The notes below the pieces were generated by a model that saw only the letters and a program-made list of their open reading frames with translations, was not told the DNA's origin and searched no databases. Below, in pieces: positions 23,218 to 31,213 of a DNA stretch of 38,802 nt. Location of the stretch: contig JAFQAM010000197.1 in assembly GCA_017416885.1 (NCBI GenBank), positions 1 through 38,802 on the forward strand. Direction: 5' to 3'. The stretch's first letter is position 1. The number at the start of each line of letters is the position of its first letter. The position numbers and the translations under genes were made by a program. The stretch is from Clostridia bacterium (lineage in GTDB: Bacteria > Bacillota > Clostridia > Oscillospirales > CAG-272).

Positions 23218-24486
23218 TTAATTTGACTCACTATTTTTGTATAATGTGACTTTCAAAGTGATTTTAGATACCGTAAACCTTTCAGTTGAGTTATTGCTTT
23301 CAAAAAACAAGCATATTTTGTTAGTATTAGCAAAATACGCAAGATCAGTGGTCGTAGAACCATTTATCCAGCTTCCGTTTTCGCTAGGCTCTTTTTCAAA
23401 GCTATGAACACCCCCGTTCATGCTTTGGTCGGTGTTTGATATTTGACCGTAAACGGTTGCCCCGTTTCCAAAGATATTAGTGGTAGTAGATGCATATATA
23501 TTATAGTCAATCTTGATTTTATCATAACCAAGCGCGTAGTATTTAGAAAAATCATCCCAAACTTTCCCCTTGATTATAGCTTTTGCATCCCAAATCCAAA
23601 GGCTGAAACTTTCATCCCAATACCAAGATTGTGTTACTGGTTCAAAAACAACCTCTGGCTTTTGTCCAGGTATGTATTCCTCAGGTTCTTCAAGATTGCT
23701 GATAAATGACGGATCTATTTCAATTTTTTTTGCCTTGTTTTCAGGGATTTCACTTTCTTGTCCAACATAGGCCAAACCGTATGTGTAAGATTTTACCTCG
23801 TTAAATGTTTCAGTGTAGATTTTATCTCCGCCTCTTTCTTTAACAACAACGAAATATACTCTTACATCTCCAAGCTGAAGGTATAAATAGTTACCTTTTT
23901 GACAAGAAGAATCAAATTCAAGCTTTACTGTATTTTTTTCACTGTTGGAAGCAATTACACAACTTTCGTAGCTTTGCTGCCAAAGCTTTTCTTCTGTATT
24001 AGTCGTTGCCCTGCTATATCCGCTTTCTATACTTGCGCTTAGCTCCTTGGGAATACCTGCCTGAATATTCGAGTTGAGTGTATTTCCTTCGGAGATTGAT
24101 GTGAATTTTTTTACAGCTTGAGTGGTTTGCGCCTTGACGCTTTCTTGAGTTGTTTTGGTTACTTCATTTTCAAAACTTGATTTTCCGCCGTTATATACAA
24201 ATTTAGCACAGGTAGATGTTAAAGGAACATTTTTTATTGTACCTATCTCATAAACATAATAATTGTATTCGTCATCATGCCAAGAAACCTCGGTATTAAG
24301 GAAATCATTATTTTTTGTAGCTTCCTGTTTGAAACTCATTATCCCGATTTCTGAATCGTCATTCATAATAACTGTTCCAACCTCTGAATTTTTGTCATCA
24401 GTGCTTTTGACTATGAATTCACAAGAACAAAGGACAAAAAATATTGCTACAATTATCAAAAGTAATAATAGTTTAATAATTTTCAT
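23218..24486 (-). CDS. Hypothetical lipoprotein, beta-rich
   Basis: I do not recognise a family. The 422-residue protein has a lipoprotein signal peptide ending in VLCSC (Cys22). The mature part is polar, with long alternating Ser/Thr/hydrophobic stretches. A central region (about 100-220: EGNTLNSNIQAGIP, ASIESGYSRATTNTEEKLW, YLYLQLGDVRVYFVVVK) has a pattern that recalls beta-pore-forming or jelly-roll proteins, but I would not assign one. The C-terminal third (about 275-420) contains a Trp-rich start (SWYWDESFSLWIWDAK) and ends in ITLKVTLYK, suggesting a beta-sandwich. It is the last gene of a three-gene minus-strand operon with two membrane proteins, under the divergent XRE regulator at 25920, with GGAG before the start. 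Confidence 0.82.
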   Translation of the reverse strand: MKIIKLLLLLIIVAIFFVLCSCEFIVKSTDDKNSEVGTVIMNDDSEIGIMSFKQEATKNNDFLNTEVSWHDDEYNYYVYEIGTIKNVPLTSTCAKFVYNGGKSSFENEVTKTTQESVKAQTTQAVKKFTSISEGNTLNSNIQAGIPKELSASIESGYSRATTNTEEKLWQQSYESCVIASNSEKNTVKLEFDSSCQKGNYLYLQLGDVRVYFVVVKERGGDKIYTETFNEVKSYTYGLAYVGQESEIPENKAKKIEIDPSFISNLEEPEEYIPGQKPEVVFEPVTQSWYWDESFSLWIWDAKAIIKGKVWDDFSKYYALGYDKIKIDYNIYASTTTNIFGNGATVYGQISNTDQSMNGGVHSFEKEPSENGSWINGSTTTDLAYFANTNKICLFFESNNSTERFTVSKITLKVTLYKNSESN

Positions 24487-24532
24487 TTATTTTACTCCAA
24501 TTATATGGGTTGTCATATAGATAATTTATTTT

Positions 24533-25087
24533 TTATTCTTTTTCAAATTCGCGTACATTCTTTTCAAGTAGTGGAATGTATTTTTTATAAACATATCCCA
24601 TTATAGGAATGAATACATATATGAATGATGCAATGAATGGAATAATCCACCATAAAAAGCAAGTAGAATTTCCGTAAAAAACTTCGGTTTCTGCGGTCAT
24701 GTGGGTTAAAAGAAGGGCAATAGAACATATTAGATTGATTAAGCTTGCGATGAGATTAGGCTTTATCCACGCATACATATCATCACCATTCTTTTTTGAA
24801 ACAATGGTCGCGATTGCGATCACAACGGTAGCAATCCAACTAATGATATAGAAGAATTTTAAAGTGCTCACAGATTCGTATGAACTATCAAAGGCTTCAA
24901 ACATCGAAACCTTTTCGCCATTAATTGAAGCAAACGGTATAGCAAAGAGAAAAATAATGTTTAAAACAATCATAGCTATGGCAATTTTGGATACTGTTCC
25001 GCTGTTTTTCTTGATTTTTTGTTTGTAATCATTGAGCATTTTTTTCTGAAGCTCAATATTGTTTTTAATGAAATTTTCCTGACTCAT
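24533..25087 (-). CDS. Hypothetical four-helix membrane protein
   Basis: Family not recognised. The 184-residue protein has a polar, Lys/Asn-rich N-terminus (about 1-30, probably cytoplasmic and helical: NNIELQKKMLNDYKQKIKK). Four membrane segments follow (about 32-53, 76-98, 108-128 and 142-167), then a charged C-terminus. The even helix number puts both ends inside. TAGGAGA precedes the ATG. It is the middle gene of the operon 25706 to 23218, with gaps of 28 and 46 bases. It may form a complex with the other two products; this is inferred from operon structure alone. Confidence 0.82.
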   Translation of the reverse strand: MSQENFIKNNIELQKKMLNDYKQKIKKNSGTVSKIAIAMIVLNIIFLFAIPFASINGEKVSMFEAFDSSYESVSTLKFFYIISWIATVVIAIATIVSKKNGDDMYAWIKPNLIASLINLICSIALLLTHMTAETEVFYGNSTCFLWWIIPFIASFIYVFIPIMGYVYKKYIPLLEKNVREFEKE

Positions 25088-25115
25088 TTTTGTTTTCTCC
25101 TATTTGATTTTTTTA

Positions 25116-25706
25116 TTATTCTTGGGTTTGATCAGATTTTACTGTAACAGTATTTTTGTAGTGATAATAGGCTATTAACGCACATATGATTACACCGACC
25201 AAAATGTCTAAAGTTGCAAAGGTATCAGCAGATGTATTGATAACAATTATGCTTCCTTTTCCAAAAATAGATTCAATTGTACCTAAAAGGGACTCGCGAA
25301 TGGTTTTTTCTGCTATGTTGACTATTATATATAGACATCCAGAGCCTATACAACTGCTTAGTACGCCGGCAATTATAAAGCCGAATTTTTCGTTTTTGCT
25401 AAAGGATATCAACCCTAAAAGTAAAAAAACGAGGCTTGAAAAAATAAGTATAACGCCAAGCAATTCATAAGTTCTACTGTCTTTTTCTGCCGGCTCATCG
25501 ATTAAATATAAACTGATTTGGTTTGAGAAGCTATCACTTTCTTTAAGTATTTCAGAATATTTTATCGTTAATATGTTCTCATCGTTAATATTATCCTGTG
25601 CTGAAACATATGTTTTTGAAAAATAAAAATAAATATTGAGAACGATTAAAAAGATGATAAGCAAAATAATTACGCTCTTTATTCGAGTTTTCGTTTCCTC
25701 ATTCAT
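25116..25706 (-). CDS. Hypothetical membrane protein, first gene of the XRE-controlled operon
   Basis: Family not recognised. The 196-residue protein has one N-terminal helix (about 12-32), then a ~50-residue polar segment probably outside the membrane (VSAQDNINDENILTIKYSE). Three further helices follow (about 80-100, 106-130, 165-183), with a Gly/Ser-rich loop, and the protein ends in a charged tail. A strong AAGGGGGG ribosome binding site supports the start. Its promoter (25784-25812) overlaps operator-like repeats shared with the divergent XRE gene, so it is likely repressed or activated by that protein. Confidence 0.82.
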   Translation of the reverse strand: MNEETKTRIKSVIILLIIFLIVLNIYFYFSKTYVSAQDNINDENILTIKYSEILKESDSFSNQISLYLIDEPAEKDSRTYELLGVILIFSSLVFLLLGLISFSKNEKFGFIIAGVLSSCIGSGCLYIIVNIAEKTIRESLLGTIESIFGKGSIIVINTSADTFATLDILVGVIICALIAYYHYKNTVTVKSDQTQE

Positions 25707-25783
25707 AAATTTAACACCCCCCTTCTCATAATGTCCTTGCTAAAAAACACGAAATAATTATTTGTGTTTTAACAAATTAGCAT

Positions 25784-25812
25784 TTTATAAAAAATAAGAA
25801 TTTTTTTGTAAA
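25784..25812 (-). promoter_or_regulatory. Promoter of the three-gene membrane/lipoprotein operon
   Basis: On the minus strand TTTACA (25812-25807) and TATAAA (25789-25784) are 17 bases apart. The spacer holds an inverted copy of the ATTCTTATT element (25793-25801) found twice beside it, so regulator binding would block or shape polymerase access. Confidence 0.65.
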
Positions 25813-25820
25813 AACGCAAT

Positions 25821-25893
25821 ATTCTTATCTTTAACACAATTATAACGAAAAAATGTGTTAATGTCAAGATGAATTCTTATTTTTAACACAATT
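25821..25893. promoter_or_regulatory. Operator-like repeats between the XRE gene and its divergent operon
   Basis: A 21-base element beginning ATTCTTAT and ending TTTAACACAATT occurs at 25821-25841 and 25873-25893 with one mismatch, 52 bases apart. An inverted TGTGTTAA half-site (25854-25861) lies between the copies, and an inverted AATAAGAAT (25793-25801) lies in the minus-strand promoter. The second copy ends 26 bases before the XRE start codon, so autoregulation is likely. Confidence 0.7.
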
Positions 25894-25919
25894 TATTATA
25901 AAGAAAGGTTGGTGTCATT

Positions 25920-26162
25920 ATGAAAATTTATGATTATAACGGAAAAAAGAACATTTGTGGAGATAGAATTCACGAAGCGCGATGTAAAAATAGGATAACT
26001 CAAAGCGAGTTGGCGGCAAGACTACAGGTCTCTGGAATTACAATTGAACGCGATAGTATTTCAAGAATAGAAATAGGCACGCGATTTGTATCTGATTATG
26101 AATTGCGTGAGTTATCAAGAATATTAAATGTATCAGTTAACTGGCTCTTAGGCATAGATTAA
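25920..26162 (+). CDS. XRE-family helix-turn-helix regulator
   Basis: This 80-residue, single-domain HTH protein has RITQSELAARLQVSGITI as the helix-turn-helix start, then ERDSISRIEIGTRFVSDYELRELSRIL and the C-terminal NVSVNWLLG typical of HTH_3 (these proteins often end in 'VSxxWLLG'). AAAGG lies upstream of the ATG. It is divergent from the operon 25706-23218, with repeated operator-like sequences in the 213-base gap, making it the likely regulator of that operon and of itself. It ends in a terminator shared with the next minus-strand gene. Confidence 0.9.
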   Translation: MKIYDYNGKKNICGDRIHEARCKNRITQSELAARLQVSGITIERDSISRIEIGTRFVSDYELRELSRILNVSVNWLLGID

Positions 26163-26192
26163 AGGCTATACTTCAATATTTATTAAACAAAA

Positions 26193-26237
26193 CAGACTTT
26201 AACCGTCTTAAGGAAATTGACGATTAAAGTCTGCTTT
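26193..26237. terminator. Bidirectional terminator
   Basis: CAGACTTTAACCGTC (26193-26207) pairs with GACGATTAAAGTCTG (26219-26233) with a single mismatch, flanked by A/T runs. It serves the XRE gene (plus) and the minus-strand gene whose stop codon lies inside the stem (26224-26226). Confidence 0.85.
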
Positions 26238-26742
26238 TATTTTCAAGCTTAATCATTACATTATATAACGGCAAAATCAACACCGACATAGCAATATTGC
26301 CGCACATATGTACAATATCAAACGTAAATCCTGCCACAATCCAAGCTATCATTCCTTCAAAATTGAGTCCGAACGCAAGCGCCTGAAACGGAGCATAGAG
26401 TATTCCGTACAAAAGCCCGTGTAAGCCGCACAAAATAGCCGAAATAACAGCCCTTTTCTTAATGGATAGCCTTTTAGGTATAAGCATAATAAATACCCAT
26501 AAAACTGCCCATATATAGATGTAAGGATACCACCAGGTGCCAAAGCCGTTAACAAGACCGACTAAAAAAACATAAATATATATAGGAATTAATGCTTTCC
26601 ACCTGTAAACTAATGTGAAAACCGCAATAAACATAGCAACCGCATGTATATTCGGTAAAAACTCCATAATCATTTTTGATATAAACATAATAGCGCCAAG
26701 CATACTGAATATGATTATATCTCTGATTGCGCTTTTTTTCAT
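26224..26742 (-). CDS. ECF-type transporter substrate-binding (S) component-like protein
   Basis: The 172-residue integral membrane protein has five to six helices in the style of ECF transporter S components, which bind a vitamin or metal and pair with a shared energising module. Features include an N-terminal helix starting RDIIIFSMLGAIMFISKM, the Gly-containing IYVFLVGLVNGFGTWWY segment and a C-terminal AGFTFDIVHMCGNIA region. No specificity motif is recognisable. It overlaps the cyclophilin gene upstream by one base (TAATG), so translation is coupled. No ECF ATPase or T component is in the window, as expected for a group II S component. Confidence 0.72.
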   Translation of the reverse strand: MKKSAIRDIIIFSMLGAIMFISKMIMEFLPNIHAVAMFIAVFTLVYRWKALIPIYIYVFLVGLVNGFGTWWYPYIYIWAVLWVFIMLIPKRLSIKKRAVISAILCGLHGLLYGILYAPFQALAFGLNFEGMIAWIVAGFTFDIVHMCGNIAMSVLILPLYNVMIKLENKSRL

Positions 26743-27212
26743 TAAATAAGAGTCACCTTTTTCATTCTCATATCAATAAACGGTCTGTCTCTGCCATCTG
26801 TTTTTACAGAAGCAATTTCGTCAACAACATCCATACCGCTTACAACCTTACCGAAAGCAGCATACTGACCGTCAAGGAATTTAGCATCTGCGTGGCAAAT
26901 AAAGAACTGTGATGAAGCAGAGTTGTAATTCTGGCTTCTTGCCATTGAAATAACACCTCTAACATGAGAAATCTCATTTTTAACACCGTTAACTAAAAAT
27001 TCGCCCTTGATATTCTTATCTGAGCCGCCGCAGCCTGTACCTGTCGGATCACCGCCCTGAATCATAAAGCCTGCAATAACTCTGTGGAAAATAAGACCGT
27101 CATAAAATCCCTCGCTGACTAATTTTTCAAAGTTAGCGCAGGTAATAGGAGCCTTATCGTTATAAAGCTCAATATCAATAATTCCGCCTGTTTCCATTTC
27201 AATTCTTACCAT
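26742..27212 (-). CDS. Peptidyl-prolyl cis-trans isomerase, cyclophilin type
   Basis: This enzyme catalyses rotation about proline peptide bonds during protein folding. I place the start at 27212: the ATG there has GAGGAT at the right distance and opens with MVRIEMETGGIIDIELY, the normal cyclophilin start, whereas the 20 extra residues of the longer frame are not family-like. That gives 156 residues. Family motifs: TCANFEKLV, FHRVIAGFMIQGGDPTGTG, then ISMARSQNYNSASSQFFIC and LDGQYAAFGKVVSGMDVVD. The active-site Arg and Phe/Gln (FHRV, FMIQGG) are present. There is no signal peptide, so it is cytoplasmic. It is in an operon with the ECF-like gene. Confidence 0.95.
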   Translation of the reverse strand: MVRIEMETGGIIDIELYNDKAPITCANFEKLVSEGFYDGLIFHRVIAGFMIQGGDPTGTGCGGSDKNIKGEFLVNGVKNEISHVRGVISMARSQNYNSASSQFFICHADAKFLDGQYAAFGKVVSGMDVVDEIASVKTDGRDRPFIDMRMKKVTLI

Positions 27213-27352
27213 AATAAAATCCTCACAAAACTTATTTTTACTTATTTTAACATATAAGCATAAAAAAATCAAATGGAAATATAATATTTTTAAAAGAATT
27301 TTGCAGGGAATACCGTAATATCATTCCCTATTGATTATAAACAGGTAATAAA

Positions 27353-28444
27353 ATGGAAAAATATAAAAAATTTGCATATATAAGCATTTCATCAGTTGCT
27401 ATAATTGCCTTGGCTTATGTGCTCTTAAAATACGCTTTGGGAATATTTTTACCCTTTGCATTTTCATATTTAATCGTAGCTCTTGCAAGACCTATAATAA
27501 ATAAAATGTGCAAAAGACGAAGAGTCCCCAAGCCACTCGCAAGCATACTTGTAATATCAATTTTGCTTTTTATAATTATCTATCTGACCGTGATTTGTCT
27601 GTCCTACGGTATAAGACAGTTAGGAAGCATAACCAATAATATACTTGATAACCTTTCAAGCGAAAATAACTTTATTTCAAGCACGCTTGAATGGATAGAG
27701 GGACTTAAAATCAAATTCCCATTCTTAAACAGCATCCTCCCGGGAATGGACGAAAGCTTGTATTCAATGCTCTTGGAAACAGTAGGCAACGCATTAAAAG
27801 CGTTAAGCTCAAAATTGACCTCATTAATATCATCATTTATATCCTCATTTCCCTCATTTTTAATAATGCTCATTGTTATAATTCTATCCCTCTTTTATTT
27901 TTCCAAGGATTACGATTTAATAGCAGAAAAAATAGAAAAAATCGCTCCCAAAAAAATATCGAGCAAGCTTCCTATAATCAAAAACGAAATTATATCAATG
28001 GTATCTAAATACTTAAAGGCATATTCAATCCTCTTAATAATTTCTTTAGTTCAATTGTTTTCAGGCTTTCTGATTTTAGGCGTAAAAAACAGCTTTCTTT
28101 TGGCAGTAGTAATATCATTCGTTGATATGCTGCCTGTTTTAGGCGTGGGTACAGTATTAATTCCGTGGTCAATCGTGGAATTTGTAAGAGGCAACACCTT
28201 TATGGGAATAGGACTTCTAATTCTGTTTTTAATAGTCTATATTGTTCGACAGATAGCCGAGCCGAAAATTTTAAGCAAGCAAATGAATGTCCATCCGCTA
28301 ATAACAATATTCGCATTATACGCAGGACTAAAGCTCTTAGGTATAGGCGGACTGATTATTGCCCCATTTTTAGCATTTTTAATAAAAACAGTATATAATT
28401 CCATTAAAAAAGAAAAAAATGTTGAAAACCAAGAAAAACTGTGA
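27353..28444 (+). CDS. AI-2E family / YtvI-type sporulation membrane protein
   Basis: The 363-residue protein has the AI-2E (UPF0118, PerM-like) layout: two N-terminal helices (LLKYALGIFLPFAFSYLIVALARP), a long partly amphipathic central part, a cluster of membrane helices with FLLAVVISFVDMLPVLGVGTVLIPWSIVEFV, and a C-terminal helix pair containing PLITIFALYAGLKLLGIGGLIIAPF. Length and the N-terminal Arg-Pro region fit YtvI, a sporulation-associated member. Function in sporulation is inferred from family naming in B. subtilis and not proven. The ATG follows AGGTAA. A 7-bp inverted repeat AGGGAAT/ATTCCCT (27305-27311 with 27323-27329) lies just upstream and could be regulatory. The trpS promoter is embedded in the end of this gene. 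Confidence 0.85.
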   Translation: MEKYKKFAYISISSVAIIALAYVLLKYALGIFLPFAFSYLIVALARPIINKMCKRRRVPKPLASILVISILLFIIIYLTVICLSYGIRQLGSITNNILDNLSSENNFISSTLEWIEGLKIKFPFLNSILPGMDESLYSMLLETVGNALKALSSKLTSLISSFISSFPSFLIMLIVIILSLFYFSKDYDLIAEKIEKIAPKKISSKLPIIKNEIISMVSKYLKAYSILLIISLVQLFSGFLILGVKNSFLLAVVISFVDMLPVLGVGTVLIPWSIVEFVRGNTFMGIGLLILFLIVYIVRQIAEPKILSKQMNVHPLITIFALYAGLKLLGIGGLIIAPFLAFLIKTVYNSIKKEKNVENQEKL

Positions 28445-28450
28445 TATTAT
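28422..28450 (+). promoter_or_regulatory. Promoter of trpS, partly inside the ytvI-like gene
   Basis: TTGAAA (28422-28427) and TATTAT (28445-28450) are 17 bases apart, with a TGTGA element just upstream of the -10 box. The leader is too short for a T-box, which is notable for a tryptophanyl-tRNA synthetase gene. Confidence 0.7.
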
Positions 28451-28486
28451 ATAAAATATATATTTTCATCACAGGAGAATAACATT

Positions 28487-29491
28487 ATGTTTAACGATAA
28501 AAAGGTGGTTTTCTCAGGCGTTCAGCCATCAGGAAACCTTACAATAGGAAACTATCTTGGAGCAATTAAAAATTTTAGCGCATTTTCAGAGGATTACCAT
28601 TGTTATTATTGCGTAGTAGATATGCACGCAATCACAGTAAGACAAAATCCTGCGGAATTACGCCGTCGCACATATGAAACTTTAGCATTATATATGGCTT
28701 GCGGTCTTGATCCCGAAAAGAATACATTGTTTGTACAAAGCCATGTGCCACAACACGCAGAGCTCGGTTGGATTTTAGATTGCTATACTATGTTTGGCGA
28801 GCTTTCCCGTATGACTCAATTTAAGGATAAAAGCGCAAAAAATGCCGATAACATTAATGCAGGTCTTTTCACATATCCATCCTTAATGGCAGCCGATATT
28901 CTTTTATATCAAACAGAGCTTGTACCTGTCGGTGTTGACCAAAAGCAACACTTAGAGCTTGCAAGAGATATTGCAAACCGCTTTAATCAGGTATATGGCG
29001 AAACCTTCGTTGTGCCCGACGGATATATTCCAAAGGAGGGCGCAAAGATTATGTCCCTTCAAGATCCAATTAAGAAAATGAGCAAGTCCGATACAAACGA
29101 AAACGCAGTTGTAAGAATTTTAGACTCCAAGGACGATATTATAAGAAAGTTCAAAAGAGCAGTTACCGACTCAGGCTGTGAAATTATTCACGGAGAGGGC
29201 AAGGAGGGCATCTCAAATCTTCTTACCATTTATTCTTGCTTTACAGGTAAAACCATAGAGGAAGCAGAAAAGGAATTTGCAGGCAAGGGCTATGGCGACT
29301 TTAAGCTTGCGGTAGGTGAAGCCTGCGCAGATGCTTTAGCGCCTGTAAGAAGCGAGTTTGACCGTCTTATGAAGGATAAAGCATACCTTGAAGGGATTAT
29401 GGCGCAAGGCGCCGAAAACGCGTTCAAAAATGCCCGTCGCACAATGTCAAAGGTTAAGCGCAAAATCGGCTTTACAGAAATCAAACACTAA
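28487..29491 (+). CDS. trpS: Tryptophan--tRNA ligase
   Basis: TrpS charges tRNA-Trp with tryptophan. The 334-residue length matches the bacterial enzyme (about 330). The class I signature region is PSGNLTIGNYLGA (14-26, TIGN replacing HIGH), and the KMSKS loop is KKMSKSD (196-202). Other family blocks are visible: VVDMHAIT, TYPSLMAADILLYQ and VPVGVDQKQHLELARDIA. A CACAGGAGAA ribosome binding site supports the start. A strong terminator follows, so the gene is expressed alone from its own promoter. Confidence 0.98.
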   Translation: MFNDKKVVFSGVQPSGNLTIGNYLGAIKNFSAFSEDYHCYYCVVDMHAITVRQNPAELRRRTYETLALYMACGLDPEKNTLFVQSHVPQHAELGWILDCYTMFGELSRMTQFKDKSAKNADNINAGLFTYPSLMAADILLYQTELVPVGVDQKQHLELARDIANRFNQVYGETFVVPDGYIPKEGAKIMSLQDPIKKMSKSDTNENAVVRILDSKDDIIRKFKRAVTDSGCEIIHGEGKEGISNLLTIYSCFTGKTIEEAEKEFAGKGYGDFKLAVGEACADALAPVRSEFDRLMKDKAYLEGIMAQGAENAFKNARRTMSKVKRKIGFTEIKH

Positions 29492-29495
29492 ACAA

Positions 29496-29534
29496 AAAAT
29501 CAACTATCTCACACGAGATAGTTGATTTTTATTT
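29496..29534. terminator. Terminator between trpS and the LRR protein gene
   Basis: AAAATCAACTATCTC (29496-29510) pairs with GAGATAGTTGATTTT (29515-29529) around an ACAC loop, followed by a T run on the plus strand and an A/T run on the minus. Confidence 0.9.
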
Positions 29535-31090
29535 TAACCTTGCTTTTTTATTTCTCCCATTGTAATTTCAATAGGCTTATCACTTGTTCCTGTGCCGATA
29601 TAATAAATATCCTTGCCGTTAGTAACAAATGTACTAATAATTAATTTTGTAGCATCGTGGCTCTCATTAAAGCCCTTTAAAACGAAATCAAAGCCGGCAT
29701 ATTCACTGCTTACATTTGCAATAACAACATTATTCTTGTTAGCGACAACGCTTCCGTTATCAAGCTTTAATAATGTCTCGCCCTCATTAAGTCCCGAAGA
29801 AGCTACAACACCGTAGGATAGAGCAGCGCCCTCATTATACTTATTATATACGCCAAGAGACTCTTTATTTATAGAATAGCTTGCGCAAAGAGCATATCCG
29901 TCTTCCTTAACCGAATACTTAACACCGCTGAAAATAGGCTCATATTCATTAGCTGTCGCCATTAATCCGCATCCGTTTTGACAAGCGCATACCTCGCTGA
30001 ATTTATCTGTATAGCTTGTAAAACTAAGAGTTGATTTTTCACTGTCAACATTATGCTCGTTATTATAAAACGCCTTGCATAAATTATAGTTGTATACAAC
30101 AGTCCAAGTATTTAATGCTCCGTATTCATCATCGCTCTTGCTTGGATCGTATTCAACAAGATTAGCATTGGTAAACTTGTCATAGCTTGATTTGCTTATT
30201 AAAGCATCAAGCTGTGCTTTGTTGCCTGTAAAATAAATACAAACTGAATACATTGAGCTTGGATAAGAGGTAAATGTGCCTTGCTTATCATAAACAGGCG
30301 ATTTAATTTCTGTCTCATTAGCCAAAAATGTGTCAGGAGCATATATTCTGAATATTTTATCCTTGTATTGATTCCAAGCAAAATGCATTTCGCCGAAATC
30401 AACCAAATTTGCGCCAAGTCTTAGCTCTGTTATAACTTGACCTTGACCGAAATCGAAAGCTCTATCCGCAACGGTAGTTACGGAATTTGGTAAAGTCAAT
30501 GCTTGGAGTCCCGTACATCCTTTAAATGTGTAAGCAGGGATTGTTGTTATTTGTGAATCCTTATGGAAATTAATTTCAGTAATAGCTTTACTTTGATAGA
30601 ATGTATAAGTATTAAGCTCAGTTACAGACTTTGGAACATTAATCTTTTGTAATTTAGGACTGTTCGCAAAGCAACCGTATGAAAATTTTGTAATAGTTGA
30701 ATTTTCAGGAAAGTAAATTTCAATTGTGTTGTATCTTGTTAAAGGGTTAGAGCCGCCGTCAGTGGGAACTGATGTAACCGTTGTTGGAATTTCAATTCTT
30801 ATAACAGAACTTACAGAGTACGAATACCCCTTTGCATTTATTTTTGAAAAATCATAGGTAAATGCGCCGTTGTTTGTTACAACATATTGGGACGGATAGG
30901 TATAATAATTGCCGTTTCCATCTGTTAAAACAACTCTTGATGTAGCATCGGTACTCATACCCGTTAAGTCAATACCGTCAATTCTTTCAGCAACACCGAA
31001 TTCGTTTGATGTAGCAGCGCTTACTGAAATTGCAAGCACGCAAAACAGCAAAATAGCCATTGATAGAATAAAAAACAGTCTTTTTTTCAT
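29534..31090 (-). CDS. Secreted leucine-rich-repeat (BspA-type LRR_5) protein 1
   Basis: The 518-residue protein starts with a Sec signal peptide (MKKRLFFILSMAIL, cleavage after ISVSA at about residue 25). The middle (about 75-240) holds BspA-like LRR_5 repeats, seen in ENSTITKFSYGCFANSPKLQKI, TELNTYTFYQSKAITEINF, ITTIPAYTFKGCTGLQAL and VTTVADRAFDF (each quoted in part: FANSPKLQKINVPKSVTEL, FKGCTGLQALTLPNSV). The C-terminal ~150 residues form another domain (YEPIFSGVKYSVKEDGYALCASYSINKES) shared with the second LRR protein at 32101. No LPxTG motif or choline-binding repeat is seen, so anchoring is unknown. An AAGGAG site precedes the start. It is divergently paired with the AraC regulator at 31214. 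Confidence 0.9.
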   Translation of the reverse strand: MKKRLFFILSMAILLFCVLAISVSAATSNEFGVAERIDGIDLTGMSTDATSRVVLTDGNGNYYTYPSQYVVTNNGAFTYDFSKINAKGYSYSVSSVIRIEIPTTVTSVPTDGGSNPLTRYNTIEIYFPENSTITKFSYGCFANSPKLQKINVPKSVTELNTYTFYQSKAITEINFHKDSQITTIPAYTFKGCTGLQALTLPNSVTTVADRAFDFGQGQVITELRLGANLVDFGEMHFAWNQYKDKIFRIYAPDTFLANETEIKSPVYDKQGTFTSYPSSMYSVCIYFTGNKAQLDALISKSSYDKFTNANLVEYDPSKSDDEYGALNTWTVVYNYNLCKAFYNNEHNVDSEKSTLSFTSYTDKFSEVCACQNGCGLMATANEYEPIFSGVKYSVKEDGYALCASYSINKESLGVYNKYNEGAALSYGVVASSGLNEGETLLKLDNGSVVANKNNVVIANVSSEYAGFDFVLKGFNESHDATKLIISTFVTNGKDIYYIGTGTSDKPIEITMGEIKKQG

Positions 31091-31117
31091 ATTTTTTTAA
31101 CTCCTTATTTGAATTAT

Positions 31118-31146
31118 TTGACAAATCGCCACTTTTATGATACTAT
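31118..31146 (+). promoter_or_regulatory. Promoter of araC-type gene 1 (extended -10)
   Basis: TTGACA (31118-31123) and TACTAT (31141-31146) are 17 bases apart, with a TGA element before the -10 box. The geometry and the surrounding ATTATTT...ATGATAC sequence match the promoter of AraC gene 2 (33612-33640). Confidence 0.75.
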
Positions 31147-31213
31147 AAATATAAAGTATTTACTATGATTTTTTCACATTTTATTAGCATTATTTGACCG
31201 AAAGGAGAAAAAT

